From NCBI RefSeq assembly GCF_005877005.1, contig NZ_SSNH01000002.1, positions 372,001 through 436,000 of the forward strand: a stretch of 64,000 nt of DNA, given 5' to 3'. Positions 1 through 9,458 of this stretch are shown here, piece after piece; the stretch's first letter is position 1, and each line of letters starts with the position of its first letter. Below the pieces are notes generated by a model that was not told where the DNA came from, did no database searches, and saw only the letters and a list, made by a program, of their open reading frames with translations. This stretch comes from Sinomonas susongensis (GTDB lineage: Bacteria > Actinomycetota > Actinomycetes > Actinomycetales > Micrococcaceae). Made by a program: the position numbers and the translations under genes.

Positions 1-2387
1 ACGGTATGGTCGTTGTCTTTCAGTGCTTCGAGAGTGCCATCTGGTCTCGGCTCCATCGCACCGGAACGATCGATGAGGAAGGCACCTAAGAGCTCAGCTG
101 CCCAGTCTGGCTTCTTCTGCGCCAGCCCGTAAGAACTGAGCCAGAGCGAGTGGGCTTCAGTGTCGTAAACTCCGCGTCGGACGGCCTCCAGCAGGACGTC
201 AAAGAGCGGACGGCTTTCGCTGATATCAGCGAATCGGACTACCCATCGGACCCAAGAAGCAATCTCGGGATTATGGGCGTGAGCACGAAGCACCTCAGCC
301 AGGCGGTCTGCCTTCGTACGCGCGACAGTCGGCATCAGTTCAAGGGCGTGCCTCTGCTGTTCCTCGTCCATGCCGAGCCAGTCCATAATCATGCCATCGC
401 TGTCGAGGCGATCAAACCAATCATCCGTCCGGAGGGCCGTCCAGACATGCTCACTAAAATCCGGATTCGTGTCTAGGACCATCTGCACGATGGTCCAGTC
501 TGTCGTCGTTGGGCTTGCTAGTGACTTCAAGACCGCCAATGCGACAGCCTTGATATGAAACCGGACCGATGGTTCTGTGAGCAGAGCAAGTAATTCAGAG
601 CGAAACCTGTCAGCGTTGACCTCGCGAAGGTAGTTCAGCACCTGCCGAACTTGAGACCGGCGGAAAAGCTCTTGCTTGGTGCCATTAACGAAGTCGACCA
701 GCGACTGCCCCGACTGCATCCATCGACGGGCGAATGCGTAGTCAAAGAAGGATTCATGGAAGAAGGCAATCTTCGAGCCATCACGAACCAGCACATTCTC
801 GGACACAAGGTATGCCGCATCGGCGGAGAGGTCGTCGCCGTCAAGGACGCTCATCGGCACGGCCAAAGATTGTTCTGTGCTAATCGAGTCGACAATCTTG
901 AAGATGATAGCGTCGAAGCGCACTTGTCGGCCTGACCGACGCCGACACTCGTTGGCCTTCCGTTCCCAGAAGACGTCAAAGAGTTGGTTCGCGCTCTCGA
1001 ATTGGGGGAATGCCGCTTGCGACACTATGCCGCCCAGCATCCTGAGGTTTAATGGTGACGACAGAAGCTCAAACTGTGATTGCTCCAGTCCAGCCGGATC
1101 AACCCCCATTGCTAGGAGGACCTCCTGGACTTGATCACTCGTGAGGTTCCCGACCTCAAACAAGTCCGACTCTGGTTTGGTCGACAATTGCCGCATCCGA
1201 GGGTCGTTTTCGATGTCGAATTTCCGCGAGCCGAAGACCAATTGGATATTTTCGAACGCGGAGGCTTCGCGGACGAGGTCCTCTATGCTTGCAAGATTTT
1301 CCGGGAGTCGCCCTGAAAGTAAGCTCGCAGCGTCAAGTTGATCAATGACGAGGACGGCCGCCTGGCCGTTGATGTGTTCGGCAACTACGGCTACGGGTGA
1401 CGCCGACAGTCCAAGAACACGGCCAAGATCGTCTGTCGACGAAAAGCTATCGAGCCTGTCAAGACGAAATGCGAAAACCGATATGCCGTCGTCCTGAAGG
1501 CGCCTGGCAGCTTGCGCCAACACCGCGCTCTTACCAGAACCGCCCGCTCCGACGACAAAGTGCGTCCGGTGCGAGGCGCCGATGATCGTGGCAGCAAGAT
1601 CAGAAGCTTCCTGCCTCGGGATAGCCGGGTCGAGAGATGCCTCGCTGACCGAGGCGAACCAGTTGTTGGTAACGACGGTAAACCGATCAACGTCCGTTCG
1701 GCTGGCCTCGTGATATCTGGGGACAATGCCGTATGAACGTAGGCCAGCCTCAATGGAAGGTGAATCAAGAATCTTACCTAGGCTATTGAGAGCGAAATTG
1801 CCTAGGCCCGCTGCGATTAGCTTTCCGGTTAAGTCACCAGATTCCCCTCGAAGCATTGCAGCCGCGATTGCAGCATTCTGTAGTTCAAGATCCCTCTCGT
1901 CGGACCAAGAAATGTGGAATCCGCGAAGCAGTGTCCACGCGGCTTCAGGTGAGTCGACTACTTGAAGGACCTGATCTCGAGTCTGATTCAACTTTTCTGA
2001 TAAGTCTGCTCGGATGAAGTCGTCGGGTGATTCATATAGCCGGGCACGACTGCAGAGTTCTTGGATTGACTCGGCGGGCAGCATGGACGCGAAGTGGTAT
2101 TCGCGACCATCACTAATATGGCTTAATGCTCGGCTCCAGATGCCTTTGGCATTGAGAGAACTGACTGACCATCGATCGTCATTCCCATTCTGTCGCTTCA
2201 CTTGATGAGCTTCATCAACGCCATCATGATGGTATACGAACTCGGCGCCCTCGCCGATATCTCCGACCGCCTCCAGTACGATGGATTGGCCGGGATTCTG
2301 AAGTACGTACAAGAGGTGCCGAATGGTCCATAGACCTTCGTATCTATTGCCAAACTTGTCGGCTTCGCCACCAGGACGCGGGCTCAA
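1..2387 (-). CDS. Avs-like antiphage protein: QxK nuclease domain plus STAND NTPase (C-terminus outside window)
   Basis: The frame is open from position 2387 to the left edge (795 codons seen). I place the start at a TTG (2385-2387) because GGAGAG lies 5 nt upstream and in-frame stops lie just before it. Residues about 15-65 look like a Cap4/DUF4297-type nuclease: Glu39, Glu49 and QVK at 62-64. A STAND NTPase follows, with Walker A GAGGSGKS (280-287), Walker B VLVIDQLD (345-352) and a helical region containing FFHESFFDY near residue 544. The C-terminal half visible here is a helical repeat-like sensor region. In the Avs family such proteins recognise phage proteins and then cleave DNA. The gene follows an abortive infection gene and a type I R-M operon on the same strand, which supports defence. 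The trigger and the C-terminal end cannot be seen. Confidence 0.82.
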   Translation of the reverse strand, partial: MSPRPGGEADKFGNRYEGLWTIRHLLYVLQNPGQSIVLEAVGDIGEGAEFVYHHDGVDEAHQVKRQNGNDDRWSVSSLNAKGIWSRALSHISDGREYHFASMLPAESIQELCSRARLYESPDDFIRADLSEKLNQTRDQVLQVVDSPEAAWTLLRGFHISWSDERDLELQNAAIAAAMLRGESGDLTGKLIAAGLGNFALNSLGKILDSPSIEAGLRSYGIVPRYHEASRTDVDRFTVVTNNWFASVSEASLDPAIPRQEASDLAATIIGASHRTHFVVGAGGSGKSAVLAQAARRLQDDGISVFAFRLDRLDSFSSTDDLGRVLGLSASPVAVVAEHINGQAAVLVIDQLDAASLLSGRLPENLASIEDLVREASAFENIQLVFGSRKFDIENDPRMRQLSTKPESDLFEVGNLTSDQVQEVLLAMGVDPAGLEQSQFELLSSPLNLRMLGGIVSQAAFPQFESANQLFDVFWERKANECRRRSGRQVRFDAIIFKIVDSISTEQSLAVPMSVLDGDDLSADAAYLVSENVLVRDGSKIAFFHESFFDYAFARRWMQSGQSLVDFVNGTKQELFRRSQVRQVLNYLREVNADRFRSELLALLTEPSVRFHIKAVALAVLKSLASPTTTDWTIVQMVLDTNPDFSEHVWTALRTDDWFDRLDSDGMIMDWLGMDEEQQRHALELMPTVARTKADRLAEVLRAHAHNPEIASWVRWVVRFADISESRPLFDVLLEAVRRGVYDTEAHSLWLSSYGLAQKKPDWAAELLGAFLIDRSGAMEPRPDGTLEALKDNDHT

Positions 2388-2476
2388 ATCAGCTCTCCAT
2401 TGAGCTTACGGTGATCACGCGCCTTGTGCTCGGACAGTGGCCGTTCGTCAGACTCGGACATAGGTTTGCAATTCCT

Positions 2477-3247
2477 TCACAGTTTCGGCACCTTTATGCC
2501 CAATTTTTCATCAACATAAGCGAATACCGTCTTTCCGGCATTGATGGCCAGCCGAGCCTCTGGTTCGTTAAGAAGCGTTTGATTTGGGTGCGCCAGGCTA
2601 GCATTGTTTCTTATTGTATTGAGCTTATCCAGTACATTCGACATTGCGTAGAGCACTTGTGTGACATCGGCGGAGCGCGCCCCCGATGCGTGCATCCTTG
2701 GGTGGTTCTCGCGTAGAGCTTTGAGTGCGACGGTGATAGAGGGGTCGCTGGGCAAAACTATGCTAGCTGCGTCGCAGAGCGACAAGAGATGTCCGTGCAG
2801 CGCTGTGTGGATCCGATCGACGGCGCTGATCGGGCCACTCGTTCGCAGCAGTGTGTCGGCATCAACAAGCGCTCGAACAACAACGTCTCGAGTGGATGTT
2901 GGTGAAGGGGTAGCTACGGAAGGACCTCGCTCCACTTCGAGTGCCCACGTCTCAATTTCTGAGCGGAGTGCTAGGCGCTCGGGGTTCGAGCCGTCCGATT
3001 CCCCAAATTTTGCGATCACCCCACGCAGGATCTTGGCTTGATCATGAGGAGTTCTTGATAGCAAAATCTCGATGAACCGTTGCCGGGTCGTTCCCTCGTA
3101 CGCATCGGTCTCAACGTCGTAAATCCCGCAGTACTCCGGGTAAAAGTCAGCGTGAGTCCGATAGCTAAAGTCGCCGAGGTAACCACCGGAGACACCGATA
3201 TACCTGTTCACCAGACGCATCACTTGTTGCTTCGTCAAGGCCGTCAC
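2477..3247 (-). CDS. Abortive infection family protein (Abi_C-like)
   Basis: This 256-residue protein begins on the ATG that overlaps the hsdR stop (ATGA, 3244-3247), so it is translationally coupled to hsdR. The N-terminal half has no motif I can name. The C-terminal 60 residues match the pattern of the Abi_C family: IRNNASLAHPN followed by a helix with EPEARLAINAGKTVFAYV. R213-x6-H220 fits the R-x4-6-H motif of HEPN ribonucleases, so a role as an RNA-cutting or cell-suicide effector is a reasonable inference. It lies between hsdR and the STAND gene, as a back-up defence gene would. Family membership is moderately sure; the biochemical activity is not shown. Confidence 0.75.
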   Translation of the reverse strand: MTALTKQQVMRLVNRYIGVSGGYLGDFSYRTHADFYPEYCGIYDVETDAYEGTTRQRFIEILLSRTPHDQAKILRGVIAKFGESDGSNPERLALRSEIETWALEVERGPSVATPSPTSTRDVVVRALVDADTLLRTSGPISAVDRIHTALHGHLLSLCDAASIVLPSDPSITVALKALRENHPRMHASGARSADVTQVLYAMSNVLDKLNTIRNNASLAHPNQTLLNEPEARLAINAGKTVFAYVDEKLGIKVPKL

Positions 3248-6200
3248 GACTCTCCACGCCCTGCACTAAGTCCGAAGAATCGTTCAAAGAACGCGCCCAA
3301 TTTCGCTAGCACACGCTGCTTCTTCTCACCGTGGCCCCCCTCGGCCGAGAATCGCGACACCGGTGGCAGTACCTTCGTGATAGCGATACCTGTCGCGCGC
3401 AGTGACCCTTCGCGGAACGAAGCGTCGACGAAGCTCCTCGTTTCCTCTGGGCGCAGGTTCTCGTCTTCGATGATCTGGGTGAGCTCGGATTCGCGGCGTT
3501 CAGCGACGTAGCGCTGCCACTCGTCGTCGACATCTCCTTTGGCTGAGACGCGATCGACGAAGTCTTCGATGAGGTCGCGCTTATTGCGGAGCGATGGGCT
3601 GGAGTCGATGGCACGGGTGATCTCGGCGCGCAGCTCTTTGTCCTCGCCGTCGCCGCGCTCGTCGCGGTATTTTTGGACGAGCATGAGGATGTAGTCGACG
3701 TTGATCTCGACCTGTTTGACCAGCTCGATCTCGAAGACGACGTCCTCGTTGATCGACTCCTTTTCAGAGTCGCCGCCCTTGCGGAACTCGGCGTAGAGAT
3801 CGAGGTAGATGCTTCGATAGTCCTGGTTCTGCCGCTCGGTCAGGATCTCGTTTCCGGCGAACTCGTCGAACGAGGTCAGGATGTTCTGCAGGCGCAGAAT
3901 GGCGCCAAGGAGCTTGATGAACTCCTTCTGCGCAGCCTCGCCCTCAATCGGGGTGCCGAGCGGGAACTGGGTGAGCAGCTCGTTGACCTTCTCGCTGTAC
4001 TCGCCGTAGTAGTCGCCGTACGGCTTCAGCATCACGATGCCCTTGGCGTCTTTGTTGCCGAACAGGGCGATCGCGTCGTTGGTCTCTTCCTCGAGGTCGC
4101 GGAAGGTGACGATGTGGCCGTATGTCTTGACCGAGTTCAGGATGCGGTTAGTTCGCGAGTATGCCTGGATCAGGCCATGGGAGCGGAGGTTCTTGTCCAC
4201 GAACAGCGTGTTCAACGTCGTAGCGTCGAAGCCGGTGAGGAACATGTTGACCACGATGACCAGGTCGATCTCGCGGTTCTTCATCCGTAGCGACAGGTCT
4301 TTGTAGTAGTTCTGGAAGCGGTCGGCCGAGGTGTCGTAGCTGCTGCCGAAGATGCGGTTATAGTCCTGGATGGCTTCCTCCAGGAACGAGCGAGCGTCGC
4401 CGCTCAGCGCATCCGTATCGAAGTCCTCCTCATCGAGCGCGCCGTCTTCCATGTCCGGATTGGCGGCGAAGGAGTAGATCAAGCCGATTTTGAGCCGACG
4501 GTCTGGCGTGAGCGCTTCCTGCTGCAGCTTGAACTGGCTGTAGTAACGCCGCGCCGCGTCAATCGAGGCGGTCGCAAATAGCGCATTGAAGCCCTTCACG
4601 CGCTTCCTCTGCTTGATCTCGTCGGCTACCTTCGGGTTGCGACCCACCAGGTCCTCGACATTAGTGATCACGGAGTGGCTGTAGCCGCTGGAGCGCTTGG
4701 TCTTCTGGTCGAAGTGTTCGAGCGTGTAGCTGACGATCTTGCTGACCCGCTCAGGCGCCAGTAGTGCTCGTTCGGTATCGATCGCCGACACCTGCTTGTC
4801 GTCAGGCGTACCGACTTTGATCGTGCTGATGTAATCGACTTTGAAGGGTAGGACGTTCTTGTCGTTGATCGCGTCCTTGATCGTGTAGGTGTGTAGCTTG
4901 TCGCCGAATGCATGCTCCGTTGTCTTCAAGTGCGGGTTGCCGCCGCTGCCTGCGTTGGTTGCGAAGATCGGCGTCCCGGTGAAGCCAAATAAGTTGTAGC
5001 GCTTGAACGCCTTGGTGATCGCGGTGTGCATGTCGCCGAACTGCGATCGGTGACACTCGTCGAAGATGATGACGACGTGGCCGTCAAAGATGCTGTGGCC
5101 CTTGTTGGCGTTGATGAACGTCGCGAGCTTTTGGATCGTGGTGATGATGATTCGCGCTTGCGGGTTCTCCAGCTGCTTCTTGAGCACTGCGGTCGAGGTG
5201 TTGGAGTTGGCGGCACCTTTCTCGAAGCGGTCGTACTCGCGCATCGTCTGGTAGTCGAGGTCCTTGCGGTCGACCACGAAGAGGACCTTGCTGACACTTT
5301 CCAACTTGCTCGCCAATTGCGCAGTCTTGAACGACGTCAGCGTCTTGCCCGATCCGGTGGTGTGCCAGACGTACCCACCGGCGGCGACGCTGCCAAGCTG
5401 CTTGTAGTTGGTCGAGATCTCGATCTTCTGCAGGATCCGTTCGGTCGCCACCACCTGGTAGGGACGCATTACTAGCAGCATCCGGTCGGCCGTCAGCACA
5501 CAGTAGCGGGTGAGGATATTGAGCAGCGCGTGCTTGGCGAAGAATGTCCTACCGAATGCCGTCAGGTCTTGGATAGGCCGGTTGGCCGCATCCGACCACC
5601 AGGACGTGAACTCGAACGAGTTCGAGGTCTGGCGTTTGGTCTTCTTGGCACTGGCGCTCTCCGAGATGTGCTGGCGCCGCGTCGTGTTCGAGTAGTACTT
5701 CGTGAGCGTGCCGTTGCTGATCACGAACAGCTGCACGTACTCGAACAGGCCGGAGCCGGCCCAGAAGCTGTCACGCTGGTACCGGTTGATCTGGTTGAAC
5801 GCCTCGCGGATGTCGACGCCGCGACGCTTCAGCTCGATATGCACCATGGGCAGCCCGTTGACCAGCACCGTTACGTCATAGCGGTTGGCGTAGTTGCCGC
5901 CGTTGCCACCCTTACCAATCTCGTACTGATTGATGACCTGGAGACGGTTGTTGTGGATGTTCTTCTTGTCAATAAGGCTGATGTTCTTCGTCGACCCGTC
6001 ATCGCGCATCAGAAGCTGGACGTGATCCTCCTGGATCCGAACAGTCTTCTCGACGATGCCATCGTTGGCACCTGCGATCCGCTCGGCGAAGAACTGCAGC
6101 CACTCCGTGTCCGAAAACGTCACGTCATTCAAAAGCTCAAGCTGACGGCGCAGGTTCGCGACGAGCTCAGCTTCGGAGGTGATCGCCAAGTACTCGTACG

Positions 6201-6354
6201 CCTGCGACTCCAGCAGCTTGATGAACTCGCGCTCGAGGTCTGCCTCCGACTGGTACGCGCTGGCGGACTGCGCGTCGGCGACGTACTCGGCTACAACCGT
6301 ACTCTCGGACGAGATGGCGATCGGATCGTACTTGCGTGCAGGTGACTCGCTCAT
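3244..6354 (-). CDS. hsdR: Type I restriction endonuclease subunit R
   Basis: HsdR of 1036 residues, the motor and nuclease subunit of a type I restriction enzyme. The N-terminal PD-(D/E)xK nuclease shows Asp160 and the ELK triad at 174-176. The SF2 translocase follows, with Walker A TTGSGKT (332-338), the DECH box (432-435) and FTGTP. The C-terminal third is helical and should dock on the methylase. Length is normal for the EcoR124-like group. The start ATG overlaps the hsdS stop by 4 bp and the stop overlaps the next ATG, so hsdS, hsdR and the Abi gene form one message. All key motifs are present, so it is probably active. Confidence 0.96.
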   Translation of the reverse strand: MSESPARKYDPIAISSESTVVAEYVADAQSASAYQSEADLEREFIKLLESQAYEYLAITSEAELVANLRRQLELLNDVTFSDTEWLQFFAERIAGANDGIVEKTVRIQEDHVQLLMRDDGSTKNISLIDKKNIHNNRLQVINQYEIGKGGNGGNYANRYDVTVLVNGLPMVHIELKRRGVDIREAFNQINRYQRDSFWAGSGLFEYVQLFVISNGTLTKYYSNTTRRQHISESASAKKTKRQTSNSFEFTSWWSDAANRPIQDLTAFGRTFFAKHALLNILTRYCVLTADRMLLVMRPYQVVATERILQKIEISTNYKQLGSVAAGGYVWHTTGSGKTLTSFKTAQLASKLESVSKVLFVVDRKDLDYQTMREYDRFEKGAANSNTSTAVLKKQLENPQARIIITTIQKLATFINANKGHSIFDGHVVIIFDECHRSQFGDMHTAITKAFKRYNLFGFTGTPIFATNAGSGGNPHLKTTEHAFGDKLHTYTIKDAINDKNVLPFKVDYISTIKVGTPDDKQVSAIDTERALLAPERVSKIVSYTLEHFDQKTKRSSGYSHSVITNVEDLVGRNPKVADEIKQRKRVKGFNALFATASIDAARRYYSQFKLQQEALTPDRRLKIGLIYSFAANPDMEDGALDEEDFDTDALSGDARSFLEEAIQDYNRIFGSSYDTSADRFQNYYKDLSLRMKNREIDLVIVVNMFLTGFDATTLNTLFVDKNLRSHGLIQAYSRTNRILNSVKTYGHIVTFRDLEEETNDAIALFGNKDAKGIVMLKPYGDYYGEYSEKVNELLTQFPLGTPIEGEAAQKEFIKLLGAILRLQNILTSFDEFAGNEILTERQNQDYRSIYLDLYAEFRKGGDSEKESINEDVVFEIELVKQVEINVDYILMLVQKYRDERGDGEDKELRAEITRAIDSSPSLRNKRDLIEDFVDRVSAKGDVDDEWQRYVAERRESELTQIIEDENLRPEETRSFVDASFREGSLRATGIAITKVLPPVSRFSAEGGHGEKKQRVLAKLGAFFERFFGLSAGRGES

Positions 6355-7586
6355 GCCGTGGCATCCTCAAAGGTAAGGAGACGATCGCGGTAGAACTTGT
6401 ACTGCTGGCGACGGGCGGTCAATTCGGCCGGAAGACTCACGCTAAGGTCGTTCACGAGCGCATTGAACTTATCGAGCATGTTGACCATCCGCTCCTGTTC
6501 CTCAACTGACGGCACAGGGATTTCGACAAGCTTGAGCACATTCGCGTTGAACTGAGGTTGACCTCCTGTACTCACCATCGCGCGGGCCTGCGACCAGTAG
6601 AGGTCGCTCTGCGCAAAGTGCCAGTAATATGCGGGGAGCACGTTCGGTTGCTTGAATCGAATACGAATCAGAAATGATGCGTAGACTGCGGGCGGCTCAT
6701 CAGAGCCTACGAGCATCGTCTTTCCGTACGTCGCACCAGTTCGCGCCATCAGGAGATCACCTGGCTCAACGACGTACTCACGTGCTGTCGACGAGGGTTC
6801 CACGTACTTCGCCCCATCAGCGGAGAGTTGTCCCCAGGGAGTGATATCGGTGATGCGTAGGAAGCGATAGGCACCGGTGTTGGCAGCGCTGGCGGTGAAG
6901 CCGTACTTGAAGTCCGCAAGCTGACCTAGGGGAATCTTCCGAACGCCTCGGTGCTCGGAAGAGGTCAAGAGTTCGTCCCGGTAGAAGGCATATTGGCGGC
7001 GCCGAGCTTCCAACTCCGATTGCAGTTCCGCTTCCAACTCCGCTTCCAGCTCGGCGAAATGATCCAAGATTCTGACGATTTCCCGCTGGACTTCGAGGGG
7101 CGGTACCGGGACGCGAACTTTTGCAAGCTGCTTCGCTGAGATGTCGATGACCTTGGTGCCCGTCGCGAGCGCCTTCTTCTGGGCAAAGAACGACTCGGAC
7201 TGAAACCAGTACGAGAGGAACTTTGGGTCTTGGTCGTGCTTGATCACCGTGGCGTGTCCGCCGGTTACAATTGGCTCCTCACCGAGCCAGGCGACTGCCT
7301 TACCGACGTCCTCGACGTTCTCGCTGGTGTTCGTAATGATGATATCGCCCGGTGCGGCCTCAGCGAGCTTGGCTGCGGTTGCTGGTTCGACGAATGATAT
7401 AGTGCTCGTCGTCCATACGCCGTAGCGCGTGTAGATCTGCCCGTAGTGAATCGCGCCGACGCCCTCGTCCGTGAGGTCTGTCTTCGGCATTCCGTTGCCG
7501 CGCACTAGCTTGGCGATATCGCCAAGCGTCTTGAACTGGACTCCGTTCGGGGCGAATTCTTTGATCAAGTCTGCGATGCGGCTCAC
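6351..7586 (-). CDS. hsdS: Type I restriction-modification specificity subunit S
   Basis: HsdS of 411 residues, the DNA-recognition subunit. Two target-recognition domains are each followed by a helical conserved region; the shared ending RRQQYKFYRD (C-terminal) and RRRQYAFYRD (middle) marks the two half-repeats. Before the central RRRQY there is a run of four-residue repeats (AELE, AELE, AELQ, SELE), like the TAEL repeats of EcoR124. The start is a GTG at 7586 followed by a typical N-terminal helix (SRIADLIKEF). It lies 67 bp after hsdM and overlaps hsdR by 4 bp. The recognition sequence cannot be predicted from the protein alone. Confidence 0.94.
   Translation of the reverse strand: MSRIADLIKEFAPNGVQFKTLGDIAKLVRGNGMPKTDLTDEGVGAIHYGQIYTRYGVWTTSTISFVEPATAAKLAEAAPGDIIITNTSENVEDVGKAVAWLGEEPIVTGGHATVIKHDQDPKFLSYWFQSESFFAQKKALATGTKVIDISAKQLAKVRVPVPPLEVQREIVRILDHFAELEAELEAELQSELEARRRQYAFYRDELLTSSEHRGVRKIPLGQLADFKYGFTASAANTGAYRFLRITDITPWGQLSADGAKYVEPSSTAREYVVEPGDLLMARTGATYGKTMLVGSDEPPAVYASFLIRIRFKQPNVLPAYYWHFAQSDLYWSQARAMVSTGGQPQFNANVLKLVEIPVPSVEEQERMVNMLDKFNALVNDLSVSLPAELTARRQQYKFYRDRLLTFEDATA
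7008..7055 (-). repeat. Four 12-bp tandem repeats inside hsdS
   Basis: Four 12-bp units, two of them identical (CTTCCAACTCCG on the plus strand at 7008-7019 and 7032-7043), encode tandem AELE-like tetrapeptides in the central helix of HsdS. In EcoR124-type enzymes the number of such repeats sets the spacing between the two half-sites, so slippage here could change the recognition site. Confidence 0.85.
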
Positions 7587-7653
7587 GACACACCCTCGGC
7601 GTGAAGCTTAAGTCGCTGTTCGACACAAGCTGCCACATAGACACGATCGGCGC

Positions 7654-9222
7654 TCACGACGCGTCCTCCAGGTCAGCGACGATGGCGTCGATGGCAGTGC
7701 GGAGTTCGGCCTGTCGGGCGACGATACGGGCGATTGTCGCATTGAGCTCGGTAATGTCAACCGCTTCGCGGGTGTCTTCCTGCTCGACATAAGACGAAAC
7801 GGAAATGTTGTAGCCATTCTCGGCGATGTCCTGATTCGCAACGAGAGCGGTGAAGTGATCGACAGTCTTGCGAACGACGAATGCGTCGAGGATCCTCTCC
7901 TGGTTGTCCAGGAGAAGCTTGTTCTTGTTGCCGACCCGCTTGGACTCGGCGGATGCATCAATAAAGAGGACGGAGTTGTCCTTCTTTGACTTTTTCAGCA
8001 CGAGGATGCAGGTCGCGATCGTAGTACCGAAGAACAGGTCAGGAGGTAGCTGGATGACGGTGTCGACGTAATTGTTGTCGATCAGGTACTTGCGGATCTT
8101 CTGCTCCGCTCCACCTCGGTAGAGCACCCCAGGGAATTCGACGATCGCAGCGGTGCCGTTGACGGCCAGCCATGACAGGATGTGCATGGTAAACGCGAGA
8201 TCGGCCTTCGACTTCGGCGCGAGCACTCCCGCAGGCGAGTACCTGGGGTCATTGATCAGCAGCGGGTTGGCGTCGCCCTCCCATTTGATCGAGTAGGGCG
8301 GATTGGACACGATGGCCTCGAACGGCTCGTCGTCCCAGTGTTGAGGGTCGGTGAGGGTATCACCGTGGCGGATGTCGAACTTCTCGTAGTTGATGTCATG
8401 CAGGAACATGTTGATCCGCGCCAGGTTGTAGGTCGTCAGATTAATCTCCTGACCGAAGAACCCTTGTCGGACGTTGTCTTTACCTAGCACCTTCGCGAAC
8501 TTGAGGAGTAGCGAGCCTGATCCGACCGCTGGGTCATACACCTTGTTGACGGACGTCTTGCCCGCAACAGCGATACGGGCGAGCAACTCGCTGACCTCCT
8601 GTGGCGTGTAGTACTCGCCGCCTGATTTACCGGCCTGCGAGGCGTACATCTGCATGAGGTACTCGTAGGCGTCGCCGAACAGGTCGATGGTGTGGTCGTG
8701 GAAGTTGCCGAGCGGCAAGTCGCCGATGGCGTCCAGCAGTCCCGCGAGCTTCTTGTTGCGCTTCTCTACGGTGTTGCCTAGCTTCGAGCTGTTGACATCA
8801 AGGTCGTCGAAGAGACCCTTGAGGTCATCTTCACTATCGGTACCTGACGCTGATCCCTCGATGTTCTTGAAGATGGCGGCGAGGGTCTCGTTGAGGTTCT
8901 CATCCTGAGCCGCAAGCTTGCGGACGTTGGAGAAGAGCTCAGAGGGCAGGATATAGAAACCCTTCTCAGCGACGGTGTCCTTACGCCCAAACTCGGCGTC
9001 ACTGTCCGAGAGCTTGGTGTAGTCGAAGTCCAGGTCCCCGGCTGCCACCTCGAGCTCATTGAGGTAGGCCGTCAGGTTCTCGGAGATGAACCGGTAGAAC
9101 AGAATGCCGAGCACGTAGCTCTTGAAGTCCCAGCCGTCGACGCTGCCACGCAGGTCATTCGCGATCCGCCAGATCGTCTTGTGTAGCTCGGCGCGCTGTG
9201 CTTCCTTGGTGGCTTCGGCCAT
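7654..9222 (-). CDS. hsdM: Type I restriction-modification methylase subunit M
   Basis: HsdM of 522 residues, the N6-adenine methyltransferase subunit. An N-terminal HsdM helical domain is followed by the cofactor-binding motif around DPAVGSGSLLL (230-240) and the catalytic NPPY (307-310). Length is normal. ATG at 9222 has an AGGAGT Shine-Dalgarno-like stretch about 12 nt upstream, a somewhat long spacing. It is the first gene of the leftward operon hsdM-hsdS-hsdR-abi-STAND, so its upstream region should hold the operon promoter. Confidence 0.96.
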   Translation of the reverse strand: MAEATKEAQRAELHKTIWRIANDLRGSVDGWDFKSYVLGILFYRFISENLTAYLNELEVAAGDLDFDYTKLSDSDAEFGRKDTVAEKGFYILPSELFSNVRKLAAQDENLNETLAAIFKNIEGSASGTDSEDDLKGLFDDLDVNSSKLGNTVEKRNKKLAGLLDAIGDLPLGNFHDHTIDLFGDAYEYLMQMYASQAGKSGGEYYTPQEVSELLARIAVAGKTSVNKVYDPAVGSGSLLLKFAKVLGKDNVRQGFFGQEINLTTYNLARINMFLHDINYEKFDIRHGDTLTDPQHWDDEPFEAIVSNPPYSIKWEGDANPLLINDPRYSPAGVLAPKSKADLAFTMHILSWLAVNGTAAIVEFPGVLYRGGAEQKIRKYLIDNNYVDTVIQLPPDLFFGTTIATCILVLKKSKKDNSVLFIDASAESKRVGNKNKLLLDNQERILDAFVVRKTVDHFTALVANQDIAENGYNISVSSYVEQEDTREAVDITELNATIARIVARQAELRTAIDAIVADLEDAS

Positions 9223-9458
9223 AGGTCTGTCATACTCCTTGCGCCTGGGCGCGCTTACGTTGGTTCCCCTGAGGATGTGCTCTCAACTTAGCAGCGGGCA
9301 CCGACAAATCTCGGTAGCGGTATGCCGTGTGCTCTTCAGGCGGAGCGTCGTCGCCCGAGAGCTTAGCTCCCATAGGGGTACGACATCTGCTCTGATTTTA
9401 ACCTGAATTGCCTTTTTCGTAAATCATCGAGTGCTTTTTAAGACTGCTAAGCGTCCTC
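9223..9458. promoter_or_regulatory. Intergenic region upstream of hsdM operon
   Basis: About 236 bp between hsdM and the end of the next leftward gene. The side nearest 9458 is clearly AT-rich compared with its surroundings (9390-9460), as expected for acquired DNA or a weak terminator or promoter region. I see no strong hairpin and no convincing -35/-10 pair. Confidence 0.35.
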
